Shown one piece after another: positions 1 through 4,810 of a stretch of 6,515 bases of DNA. The notes below the pieces were generated by a model. That model saw only the letters and a list, made by a program, of their open reading frames with translations. It was not told where the DNA came from and ran no database searches. Where the stretch lies: the NCBI GenBank assembly GCA_030606845.1, contig JAUWFP010000129.1, positions 1-6,515 on the forward strand, read 5' to 3'. The DNA comes from Anaerolineales bacterium. GTDB taxonomy: Bacteria; Chloroflexota; Anaerolineae; Anaerolineales; E44-bin32. Each line of letters opens with the position of its first letter. Within the stretch, counting starts at the first letter, position 1. The position numbers and the translations under genes are program-made.

Positions 1-232
1 CTAAACGCAGCTGTGCAACTTCTTCTTGGTAATCCTCTACTTGCTGATCGTATGATGGACCAGGTCCAACTGCAATCCGGTAGAGCGTTACCCCTCCAAA
101 ATAAAGCCCCAATCCGATAGCAAGCCCCACCATGATTGCTACGAACAGGCGTAGAAATACCTTCAACGCTCTAGAAAACGGGTTGCTTGTGGTTTTTTCG
201 CCGCTTGAAGTGCTGTTTCCAGAATTCTCCAT
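1..232 (-). CDS. Small membrane protein with coiled-coil start, 3' end outside window
   Basis: The minus strand reads open from an ATG at 232 to the left edge, giving 77 residues with no stop, so the C-terminus is missing. The first 22 residues are polar and Ser/Thr-rich (MENSGNSTSSGEKTT). A hydrophobic segment at about residues 24-50 follows, containing VAIMVGLAIGLGLYFGG, flanked by RALK and an RLF turn. After a short VGPGPS linker comes a charged stretch, YDQQVEDYQEEVAQLRL, that looks like the start of a coiled coil. A GAGG ribosome site lies about 10 nt upstream of the ATG. The layout is a single-pass membrane anchor with a coiled-coil domain on the C-terminal side. The family is not recognised and no function is inferred. 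It lies on the same strand as hsp20 but beyond a hairpin, so it is probably a separate transcript. Confidence 0.72.
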   Translation of the reverse strand, partial: MENSGNSTSSGEKTTSNPFSRALKVFLRLFVAIMVGLAIGLGLYFGGVTLYRIAVGPGPSYDQQVEDYQEEVAQLRL

Positions 233-240
233 AATCTTCA

Positions 241-257
241 ATCCTCATTACAGTATA
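241..257 (-). promoter_or_regulatory. Possible -10 box and ribosome site of the left-edge gene
   Basis: On the minus strand a TATACT box (252-257) is followed by GTAATGAGG, with GAGG at 243-246, and then the ATG at 232. TATACT matches five of six positions of the sigma-70 -10 consensus. No convincing -35 box lies 16-18 bp upstream; the area there is only T-rich. If the box is used, transcription would start close to the ribosome site and the leader would be very short. Confidence 0.3.
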
Positions 258-328
258 GGGCGCGGTGCTGGGAGAAAAACGTTTATACAAATGACCGCGA
301 TCGTGCCGATGCTAATCAAGGAAAGTAA

Positions 329-380
329 ACAGGGTCAAATCATCTCCTGGGTGGGGGGATTTCTGCCTTCCCAGCCCTGT
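329..380. repeat. Compound inverted repeat downstream of hsp20
   Basis: ACAGGG (329-334) pairs with CCCTGT (375-380), and CTGGG (347-351) pairs with CCCAG (370-374). The two right-hand arms are contiguous. The structure lies in the gap between hsp20 and the left-edge gene, next to the stronger hairpin at 387-414. It could fold in RNA of either strand, but the loops are large and it may have no role. Confidence 0.2.
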
Positions 381-386
381 TAATAC

Positions 387-414
387 ACAATGGACGGCTT
401 TCGCCGTCCATTGT
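387..414 (-). terminator. Perfect 12-bp hairpin, probable hsp20 terminator
   Basis: ACAATGGACGGC (387-398) and GCCGTCCATTGT (403-414) are perfect complements around a TTTC loop. The hairpin begins 22 bp past the hsp20 stop codon on the minus strand and separates hsp20 from the next gene. No uridine tract follows on the minus strand, so it may be a weak terminator or a 3'-end stabiliser or processing signal rather than a classical intrinsic terminator. Confidence 0.55.
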
Positions 415-436
415 ACCTCACAAATTTTATGCTTTT

Positions 437-832
437 TTATCGGGCTTTGACCTCGATCTTCTTCGGTCGAGATTCCTCCGACTTGGGGATTCGCAGCGAT
501 AGCACGCCATCTTCAATGGTCGCTTCGGCCTTCTCCGCGTCAAGCAGGTCGGGGAGGCGTAGGCTGCGTTCGTAAGAACCACGATGCAGTTCACGCAACA
601 GGACATCTTCTTGTCCGTTCTCCTCTTCCTTAACTTCGCCGCGTAAGGTGACGACGTCTTCGATAATTTCAATTTGCAGGTCGTCAGCTTTCAGGCCGGG
701 CACATTAGCAGTGATCACATACTCATCACTGTTGGCCTGGACGTCTACCGGCAATCGGCAGCCGCCGTTGAAACCAACGGGATGATAACGATGCATCCTG
801 CGATGTCTTTGTGGAACCATGTAGTAACTCAT
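437..832 (-). CDS. hsp20: Hsp20/alpha-crystallin small heat-shock protein
   Basis: This is an ATP-independent holdase chaperone of the cytoplasm: it binds unfolding proteins and keeps them soluble for refolding by DnaK-type machinery. The product is 131 residues, normal for a bacterial Hsp20. A short Tyr/His/Arg-rich N-terminal arm (residues 1-25) precedes the alpha-crystallin domain (about 27-117), which opens PVDVQANSDEYVITANVPG. Its conserved late motif is ATIEDGVLSLRIPK (104-117), and the C-terminal I-x-V oligomerisation motif is IEV (126-128). The start is the ATG at 832, not the GTG at 841. An AAGGAG ribosome site (841-846) overlaps that GTG and sits 8 nt from the ATG. The upstream gene ends 203 bp away, so hsp20 most likely has its own promoter. 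I see no CIRCE element. A 21-bp imperfect dyad at 921-941 is the best operator candidate. Confidence 0.95.
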   Translation of the reverse strand: MSYYMVPQRHRRMHRYHPVGFNGGCRLPVDVQANSDEYVITANVPGLKADDLQIEIIEDVVTLRGEVKEEENGQEDVLLRELHRGSYERSLRLPDLLDAEKAEATIEDGVLSLRIPKSEESRPKKIEVKAR

Positions 833-840
833 TACCAACA

Positions 841-846
841 CTCCTT
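841..846 (-). promoter_or_regulatory. hsp20 ribosome binding site
   Basis: AAGGAG on the minus strand, 8 nt before the ATG at 832. It decides the hsp20 start, because the alternative in-frame GTG (839-841) overlaps the ribosome site itself. Confidence 0.85.
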
Positions 847-920
847 AATAAGTATACGGATTACGCTTACAAGGATACCCGCCCATCATCAGATGTTCAC
901 ATACGAGATATATGAATTCC

Positions 921-941
921 GTTAACTGCCGCGCAGTTTAC
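921..941. promoter_or_regulatory. Imperfect dyad upstream of hsp20
   Basis: The half-sites GTTAACTGC (921-929) and GCAGTTTAC (933-941) are inverted with one mismatched pair and a 3-bp CGC spacer. The inner six pairs (AACTGC/GCAGTT) are perfect. The dyad lies about 89 bp upstream of the hsp20 ATG, in a 203-bp gap where its promoter must sit, and suits binding of a dimeric regulator. It resembles neither CIRCE nor the HspR repeat. I could not assign -35 and -10 boxes with confidence, so its position relative to transcription start is unknown. Confidence 0.3.
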
Positions 942-1035
942 TTGTTAGAACCTAGAAACTACGCGCTTGCACCACTCCACTCAAATGAAGAACCTTCCAT
1001 CGTCTTCCGGGTTTGGATCAGCGATTGGGCGAACC

Positions 1036-1551
1036 TTATTCTGGATTGGGTGTGGGTAGGGGGATAGTTTGCGGTCCCAGGACACGCTTGGCCGACTCAT
1101 CCATCGTCAACCCGATGAAGCTCTGAAGCGGGTACCTGATCGCTTCCTCATAAAGCGTTCGCTGTAAAGCAGGGCTGCCTATCTCCATCAAGAGTGCGTA
1201 GTAATCTTCAGCCACGGCGATCTGTTCGGCGGTGATGACGACCTCACTACCGCGGCCATTCAGGAGTGCCTCGAAGCCCACTTCGAAGGTGGAAATCAAA
1301 TTGAAAGATTCGTTCCAGAAGTTCGGATAGGCTAAGGCTAAATCAAAAAACTCGTCGTTGTAGGTCCAGAATATATCTCGGTAGTAGCGACCTGTATCGG
1401 TAGGCATGAGCAACTCTGATTCGACCCGCAGATAGAGATCGACTGTGCTCCAAACATCTTTGCCAGTTACCACTGCAGCTGGTACTGCCAGAAGTAAGAG
1501 TGCTACCAGGATGAAGATAAGACAGGTTCTGATCTTTATTATCTTGAACAT
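1036..1551 (-). CDS. Unrecognised signal-anchored protein, 171 residues
   Basis: The family is not recognised. The N-terminus is a short basic stretch (MFKIIKIRTC) followed by a hydrophobic run at about residues 10-28 (LIFILVALLLLAVPAAVV). This is a signal peptide or signal anchor, so the rest probably lies outside the cytoplasmic membrane. The remaining roughly 140 residues look mainly helical and acidic, with aromatic clusters (GRYYRDIFWTYNDEFFDLAL at 54-73; EDYYALLMEIG at 115-125). They end in a Pro-rich tail (IPLPTPNPE). There are no cysteines after C10 and no catalytic motif. I chose the ATG at 1551, which has a weak AAGAG 7 nt upstream and puts the signal at the very N-terminus. An in-frame TTG at 1611 would add 20 residues but has no ribosome site. 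The gene diverges from the polytopic gene at 1793 and shares its upstream region. Confidence 0.8.
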   Translation of the reverse strand: MFKIIKIRTCLIFILVALLLLAVPAAVVTGKDVWSTVDLYLRVESELLMPTDTGRYYRDIFWTYNDEFFDLALAYPNFWNESFNLISTFEVGFEALLNGRGSEVVITAEQIAVAEDYYALLMEIGSPALQRTLYEEAIRYPLQSFIGLTMDESAKRVLGPQTIPLPTPNPE

Positions 1552-1622
1552 CAATCTACTCTTGTTTTCATCCTTCCACGCAATTTGCTGGAATACTCGA
1601 GCTTTTACCAAGAATGTATATC

Positions 1623-1729
1623 AAATTGGTCCTTCAATATCTCACGACAATGTGATCAATTCAATGGGAAATCCTTCTGTTCAGCCTTTGCGGCCGCTGG
1701 CAGGATGACCAATTTCAGGGGAATTGATC
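1623..1729. promoter_or_regulatory. Cluster of four GAYCAATTY motifs, putative operator region
   Basis: Four exact copies of GAYCAATTY occur in 107 bp between the divergent genes. They are GACCAATTT on minus (1623-1631), GATCAATTC on plus (1654-1662), GACCAATTT on plus (1707-1715) and GATCAATTC on minus (1721-1729). Each version occurs once in each orientation, producing two 9-bp inverted-repeat pairs whose arms interleave. I found no other exact copy in the window on either strand. With equal base frequencies about 0.2 chance copies are expected over the whole window. The first two sites bracket the -10 box of the leftward promoter; the last two sit upstream of the rightward promoter. The binding protein is unknown. 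Confidence 0.5.
1636..1664 (-). promoter_or_regulatory. Candidate promoter of the 171-residue protein gene
   Basis: On the minus strand TTGAAT (1659-1664) and GATATT (1636-1641) are separated by 17 bp. Each box matches four of six consensus positions. Transcription would start near 1629, leaving a leader of roughly 78 nt before the ATG at 1551. One GAYCAATTY motif overlaps the -35 box and another overlaps the expected start site, an arrangement suited to repression. Confidence 0.35.
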
Positions 1730-1734
1730 CTGCC
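1699..1734 (+). repeat. Hairpin upstream of the polytopic gene
   Basis: GGCAGGAT (1699-1706) pairs with ATCCTGCC (1727-1734), and CAATT (1710-1714) pairs with AATTG (1722-1726). A 3-nt bulge (GAC) sits on the left arm and the loop is 7 nt. TGATTTTCC follows on the plus strand, so it resembles an intrinsic terminator, yet no convincing plus-strand gene precedes it. It also contains two of the four GAYCAATTY motifs. It could therefore be an operator dyad, or an insulator that stops antisense transcription before the next promoter. Confidence 0.4.
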
Positions 1735-1754
1735 TGATTTTCCTTGCATCACTT

Positions 1755-1782
1755 TTGAATCCTCATCGTCTGACTGTACAAT
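1755..1782 (+). promoter_or_regulatory. Candidate promoter giving a near-leaderless mRNA
   Basis: TTGAAT (1755-1760) and TACAAT (1777-1782) are spaced 16 bp apart on the plus strand, with four and five of six consensus matches. Transcription would start at about 1788-1790, only 3-5 nt before the ATG at 1793. That fits the complete lack of a ribosome binding site ahead of this gene. Confidence 0.45.
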
Positions 1783-1792
1783 CCTATTCATA

Positions 1793-4174
1793 ATGGACGC
1801 CCTAAAGCGTCGATCTCGATATAGATACCCGATAGGGCTGATGCTCATCTCTGCCGGCAGTCTGGTTTATGAGATCAGCCTAACCCGCATTTTCGCCGTT
1901 CAACAGTTTCACCACTTTGCTTTCCTGGTCGTCGGGATGGCGGTCATGGGAATCGCAGCGAGTGGATTCCTTATCGCCATCAGGCCGTCGTCACCCCCGG
2001 CATCCCTGCTGGCACTGGGATATTCCGGGGCTGTGCTGCTCGCGTACCTGATCATCAATCTCCTGCCCTTCGACTCTTACAGCATCGCCTGGGATAGGCA
2101 GCAGCTCTGGATCCTGCTCCTCTACTTCCTGGCTTCCGGAGGACCCTTCCTCTTCACTGGTTGGGCTGTCGGCGCGGCGCTTGCCAACGCCAGCGGCGAT
2201 TCCCATCGGCTTTATGCCGCCAGCATGATTGGCTCCGGCGCCGGCTGTCTTATAGCGCTGGTGGGGATGGAGTTTCTCGGCGGGGAAGGAGCAATCGGCC
2301 TGTCAATTGCCCTCGGGCTGCTCGCTGCGGCAGTATTCAGTGCGCACCTTCCTGCCCGAGTAGGTCTCTTGGCGGTCGGGTCCCTCACCTTGTTTATATT
2401 CACGCTCGCACCACCCTGGCTCGAACTGCGACTCTCGCCTTACAAACCTTTGTCAACGATAAAACTTGTGCCTGACGCGGAGCTCACGTACTCGCGCTGG
2501 AGCGCATCTTCCCGCGTCGACGTGATCGAGAGTGGGAGCATTCACGTTTTCCCGGGGCTCAGCTTGAGCGCATCGGGGGGACTTCCCGTTCAAGCCGGCT
2601 TGTTTGTGGACGGTGAAGGACCGCAGCCAATCACGAATCTTTCAACGGATGACCCAGCGTTACACAACCTTGCATCCCACATGCCAAGCACCCTCGCTTA
2701 CGTGCTCCGGCCGCAGGGGGTTGCTCTTATTCTTAACCCCGGCGCCGGGCTCAGCCCTCTCCTAGCACTGGCCTCAGGCGCAGAGCACGTCACCATCCCA
2801 ACAGATGACCCTCTCGTAAACGATGTCCTCGAAAGCACCTATTTGGACTACAGCCAGGGGCTTTACAACCACCCTCGCCTGACCGTCAGCCCACGCTCCA
2901 GCAGAGGTCTATTGAGCCTCCCTGAAAAGCACTACACAGTGATTGAGTTTGCTTTAAGCGACAGTTTTCACCCGGTGACCTCGGGTGCCTTCAGTCTTTC
3001 TGAGAATTTCCTGCTCACAAAAGAATCAATCATCCAAGCCTGGAACCACCTCGCGGATGATGGGTTGCTCGTTATCACGCGCTGGGTTGAGACCCCACCC
3101 AGCGAATCCGCCCGGGCATGGTCCACGTTGATTGCCGCACTTCGCGAGGCGGGAGTATCCTCCACCCAGTCGCATACCATCGCCTACCGAGGGATGAGGA
3201 CAGCGACGATGATCGCCAGCCGAAAGCCCTTTTCAGACGATGAACTCGCTCTGGTGCGCGACTTTCTACAGGAGAATGGATTTGACGCCCTCGTTCTCCC
3301 AAACCTAGAAACCGACGAAGTTAATCGCCGCAACGTCCTACCAGAACCTGTTTACCACCAGCTTTTTACAAACCTGCTGGAGAGCCACGAAACAACAATC
3401 CGCGATTACCCGTTTAATCTGACCCCTCCGCGCGACACACAGCCTTACTTCTTCCATTTCTTTCGTTGGCGTCAAACATCGGATGTTCTCGCCACCCTTG
3501 GAAAAATCTGGCAGCCATTCGGTGGAAGCGGTTACTTCGTGCTGCTTGGCTTGCTGGCGTTAATGATTCTCCTTGGGATTCCTCTGGTCCTCGCTCCGCT
3601 TTACGTCCTCCGTCGACACTCTGCCGCTGCTGTTCCCCGCGCCTCTATGCTCCTCTTTTTTGGCAGCTTGGGCGCTGGATATCTATTGATCGAAATCCCC
3701 CTGATCCAGAGCCTGGGATTGCCGCTCGATCAGCCCGCGCTCGCCCTGGCGACGGTTCTCTTCACCCTGCTCCTCGCCTCGGGTTTGGGCAGCCTGCTCT
3801 CCCCACGATTATCGTTGCGCCCCGCACTTCTTATTTTGATCCTGGTTATTGCTATAGTAACGATCGCTTTACCCCCCTTCGTTCAGCGGATCCTGCCCCT
3901 ACCGCTCTATGGGAGAATTGCGCTCTCCATTGCTATTCTTGTCCCTTTGGGCTTCCTCATGGGTGTCCCTTTCGTGTCGGGCCTGGCCCACCTTGAAAAA
4001 CAATCCTCACATCTAATTCCCTGGGCGTGGGCAATCAATGGTGCACTATCCGGAGTGAGTGGTGTATTGGCGGCGATAATCGCCCTTTCGTTGGGATTTC
4101 AAGCCACACTTTTTACCGGAGGCTTGATCTACATAGTCGCCTGGTTCGCCGCTCTACAGCTCACACGGCAATGA
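1793..4174 (+). CDS. Polytopic membrane protein with degenerate spermidine-synthase-like domain
   Basis: The 793-residue product belongs to the membrane-embedded spermidine-synthase-like family. About seven N-terminal membrane helices (residues 12-33, 41-63, 71-92, 105-130, 141-162, 166-184, 187-207) carry the family hallmark LVYEISLTRIF (24-34). A soluble Rossmann-like domain (about 208-575) follows. It has a glycine loop NPGAG (315-319), an acidic stretch TIPTDDP (334-340), YTVIEFALSDS (381-391), GAFSLSENFLLT (398-409) and PPRDTQPYFFHFFRW (545-559). About seven more helices follow (580-790), including LLIEIPLIQSLGLPL and PLGFLMGVPF. In true spermidine synthases the YDVI..D.TD segment carries catalytic acids; here A387 replaces the first. 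Polyamine synthesis is therefore doubtful and the substrate unknown. The start is the ATG at 1793, followed by a basic MDALKRRSRYR end. An in-frame TTG at 1724 lies inside a hairpin upstream of the promoter. Confidence 0.85.
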   Translation: MDALKRRSRYRYPIGLMLISAGSLVYEISLTRIFAVQQFHHFAFLVVGMAVMGIAASGFLIAIRPSSPPASLLALGYSGAVLLAYLIINLLPFDSYSIAWDRQQLWILLLYFLASGGPFLFTGWAVGAALANASGDSHRLYAASMIGSGAGCLIALVGMEFLGGEGAIGLSIALGLLAAAVFSAHLPARVGLLAVGSLTLFIFTLAPPWLELRLSPYKPLSTIKLVPDAELTYSRWSASSRVDVIESGSIHVFPGLSLSASGGLPVQAGLFVDGEGPQPITNLSTDDPALHNLASHMPSTLAYVLRPQGVALILNPGAGLSPLLALASGAEHVTIPTDDPLVNDVLESTYLDYSQGLYNHPRLTVSPRSSRGLLSLPEKHYTVIEFALSDSFHPVTSGAFSLSENFLLTKESIIQAWNHLADDGLLVITRWVETPPSESARAWSTLIAALREAGVSSTQSHTIAYRGMRTATMIASRKPFSDDELALVRDFLQENGFDALVLPNLETDEVNRRNVLPEPVYHQLFTNLLESHETTIRDYPFNLTPPRDTQPYFFHFFRWRQTSDVLATLGKIWQPFGGSGYFVLLGLLALMILLGIPLVLAPLYVLRRHSAAAVPRASMLLFFGSLGAGYLLIEIPLIQSLGLPLDQPALALATVLFTLLLASGLGSLLSPRLSLRPALLILILVIAIVTIALPPFVQRILPLPLYGRIALSIAILVPLGFLMGVPFVSGLAHLEKQSSHLIPWAWAINGALSGVSGVLAAIIALSLGFQATLFTGGLIYIVAWFAALQLTRQ

Positions 4175-4282
4175 AACATGTGCCTGGTACTCAGGACAAG
4201 GGGCTCTCTTCCCAGTTGAGTGAAGAGCTAGCTACAGCAGTGTCCCTCAATTAACGCGGTAGGCCACACCGATCGCCACATT

Positions 4283-4298
4283 CGCCAGACACCTGGCG
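4283..4298 (+). terminator. Short hairpin in the gap after the polytopic gene
   Basis: CGCCAG (4283-4288) and CTGGCG (4293-4298) form a perfect 6-bp stem with an ACAC loop, followed by CGGGTTGTCTTTCTT. The T-content is moderate and interrupted, so it is at best a weak terminator 108 bp past the stop at 4174. The rest of the 273-bp gap (4175-4447) holds no gene, tRNA or repeat that I can support, and no convincing promoter for the next gene. Confidence 0.25.
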
Positions 4299-4435
4299 CG
4301 GGTTGTCTTTCTTGTCATCGCGCTGGCAGCTTAATCGATTATTGAAGATGAAATTGGATGGCTTGTGCAGCAATGGCGACCAGCGATGGATTGCCCCCTC
4401 ACCGAGTTTGATCTACATTGAAAGTCAGAATACAG

Positions 4436-4441
4436 AAGGAG
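4436..4441 (+). promoter_or_regulatory. Ribosome binding site of the 58-residue protein
   Basis: AAGGAG six nt ahead of the ATG at 4448. This near-ideal site fixes the start and is the main evidence that this small reading frame is translated. Confidence 0.85.
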
Positions 4442-4447
4442 TTTAAT

Positions 4448-4624
4448 ATGTCAGAAGAGAAAGAAGGGGCACAGCCCTTAGCGGATGATGAACGCAGGAG
4501 CGGGAATGATCGCCGTTCCGGTGAAGATCGACGGCAGGATGACGATCCCAATTATCGCAGTCCAGAACGCCGCAATGGCGAAGAGCGGCGCTCGGGGGAC
4601 GATCGGCGGAAAGCAAGTCGATAA
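4448..4624 (+). CDS. 58-residue Arg/Asp-rich protein with duplicated RRxGxDRR blocks
   Basis: A small, strongly charged protein without hydrophobic segments or cysteines, probably cytoplasmic and disordered. After a 14-residue acidic lead it carries ERRSGNDRRSGEDRR (15-29), an 11-residue spacer (QDDDPNYRSPE) and ERRNGEERRSGDDRR (40-54). Each block has three RR pairs exactly six residues apart. By my count it has 16 basic and 17 acidic side chains, so it is nearly neutral overall. The two blocks use different codons for the same residues, suggesting selection on the protein rather than recent DNA duplication. The start is the ATG at 4448, with AAGGAG at 4436-4441 six nt upstream; an in-frame TTG at 4418 lacks such a site. 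RRxGxDRR strings occur in low-complexity tails of diverse bacterial proteins, but I know of no assigned function. Its own terminator follows, so it may be a single-gene transcript. Confidence 0.82.
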   Translation: MSEEKEGAQPLADDERRSGNDRRSGEDRRQDDDPNYRSPERRNGEERRSGDDRRKASR

Positions 4625-4682
4625 TTTGCATCAAGCGAGTTGAATTAAATTGCATGCACATGTGTCGCGGCTTTGCCTGGCC

Positions 4683-4710
4683 AAAAAGGGCTGCCTGTAC
4701 AGCCCTTTTT
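4683..4710. terminator. Strong, probably bidirectional intrinsic terminator
   Basis: AAAAAGGGCTG (4683-4693) and CAGCCCTTTTT (4700-4710) form a perfect 11-bp stem with a CCTGTA loop. On the plus strand it ends in five T residues, and the A-run on the other side gives the same on the minus strand. It begins 58 bp past the stop of the 58-residue protein gene and separates it from the lipoprotein gene. Confidence 0.85.
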
Positions 4711-4810
4711 AGATACTTTCCCTACCATATATTACAATGCGATAATTAATTTCCTGTCACAAACAATAGAATCATTCGTTATACCTTTGAGAACTACTCT
4801 AGGAGCGGAG
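4711..4810 (+). promoter_or_regulatory. AT-rich upstream region and ribosome site of the lipoprotein gene
   Basis: The 100 bp between the terminator and the lipoprotein ATG are AT-rich and should hold its promoter. Possible -10 boxes are TAGAAT (4767-4772, with ATTAAT 16 bp upstream) and TTATAC (4779-4784). Neither has a good -35 partner, so no choice is made. AGGAG (4801-4805), 5 nt before the ATG at 4811, is a clear ribosome site and fixes the start. Confidence 0.4.

Noticed and set aside
966..985. HspR-type repeat (CTTGAGT, 7 bp, ACTCAAG) upstream of hsp20
   Set aside because: The right arm ACTCAAA matches six of seven positions, but the left arm CTTGCAC matches only four and the spacer is 6 bp, not 7. 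Too degenerate to call.
1445..1708. Plus-strand 87-residue reading frame ending next to the hairpin at 1699-1734
   Set aside because: It starts at a GTG inside, and runs antisense to, the signal-anchored protein gene, with no ribosome site and no recognisable domain. Treated as a shadow frame.
3466..3996. Plus-strand 176-residue reading frame inside the polytopic gene
   Set aside because: It lies entirely within 1793-4174 in another frame, is Pro/Arg/Ser-rich as expected of a shadow, and competes with well-conserved membrane segments.
4175..4447. Possible RNA gene in the 273-bp gap
   Set aside because: I looked for a tRNA-like cloverleaf, riboswitch cores and long repeats and saw only a 6-bp hairpin; nothing supports a call.
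4651..4664. Overlapping palindromes TGCATGCA and CACATGTG
   Set aside because: Short, common restriction-like palindromes between a stop codon and a terminator, with no partner sites or promoter nearby.
4673..4810. 46-residue N-terminal extension of the lipoprotein
   Set aside because: It would run through the strong terminator at 4683-4710 and place the lipoprotein signal internally. The ATG at 4811 has a clear ribosome site.
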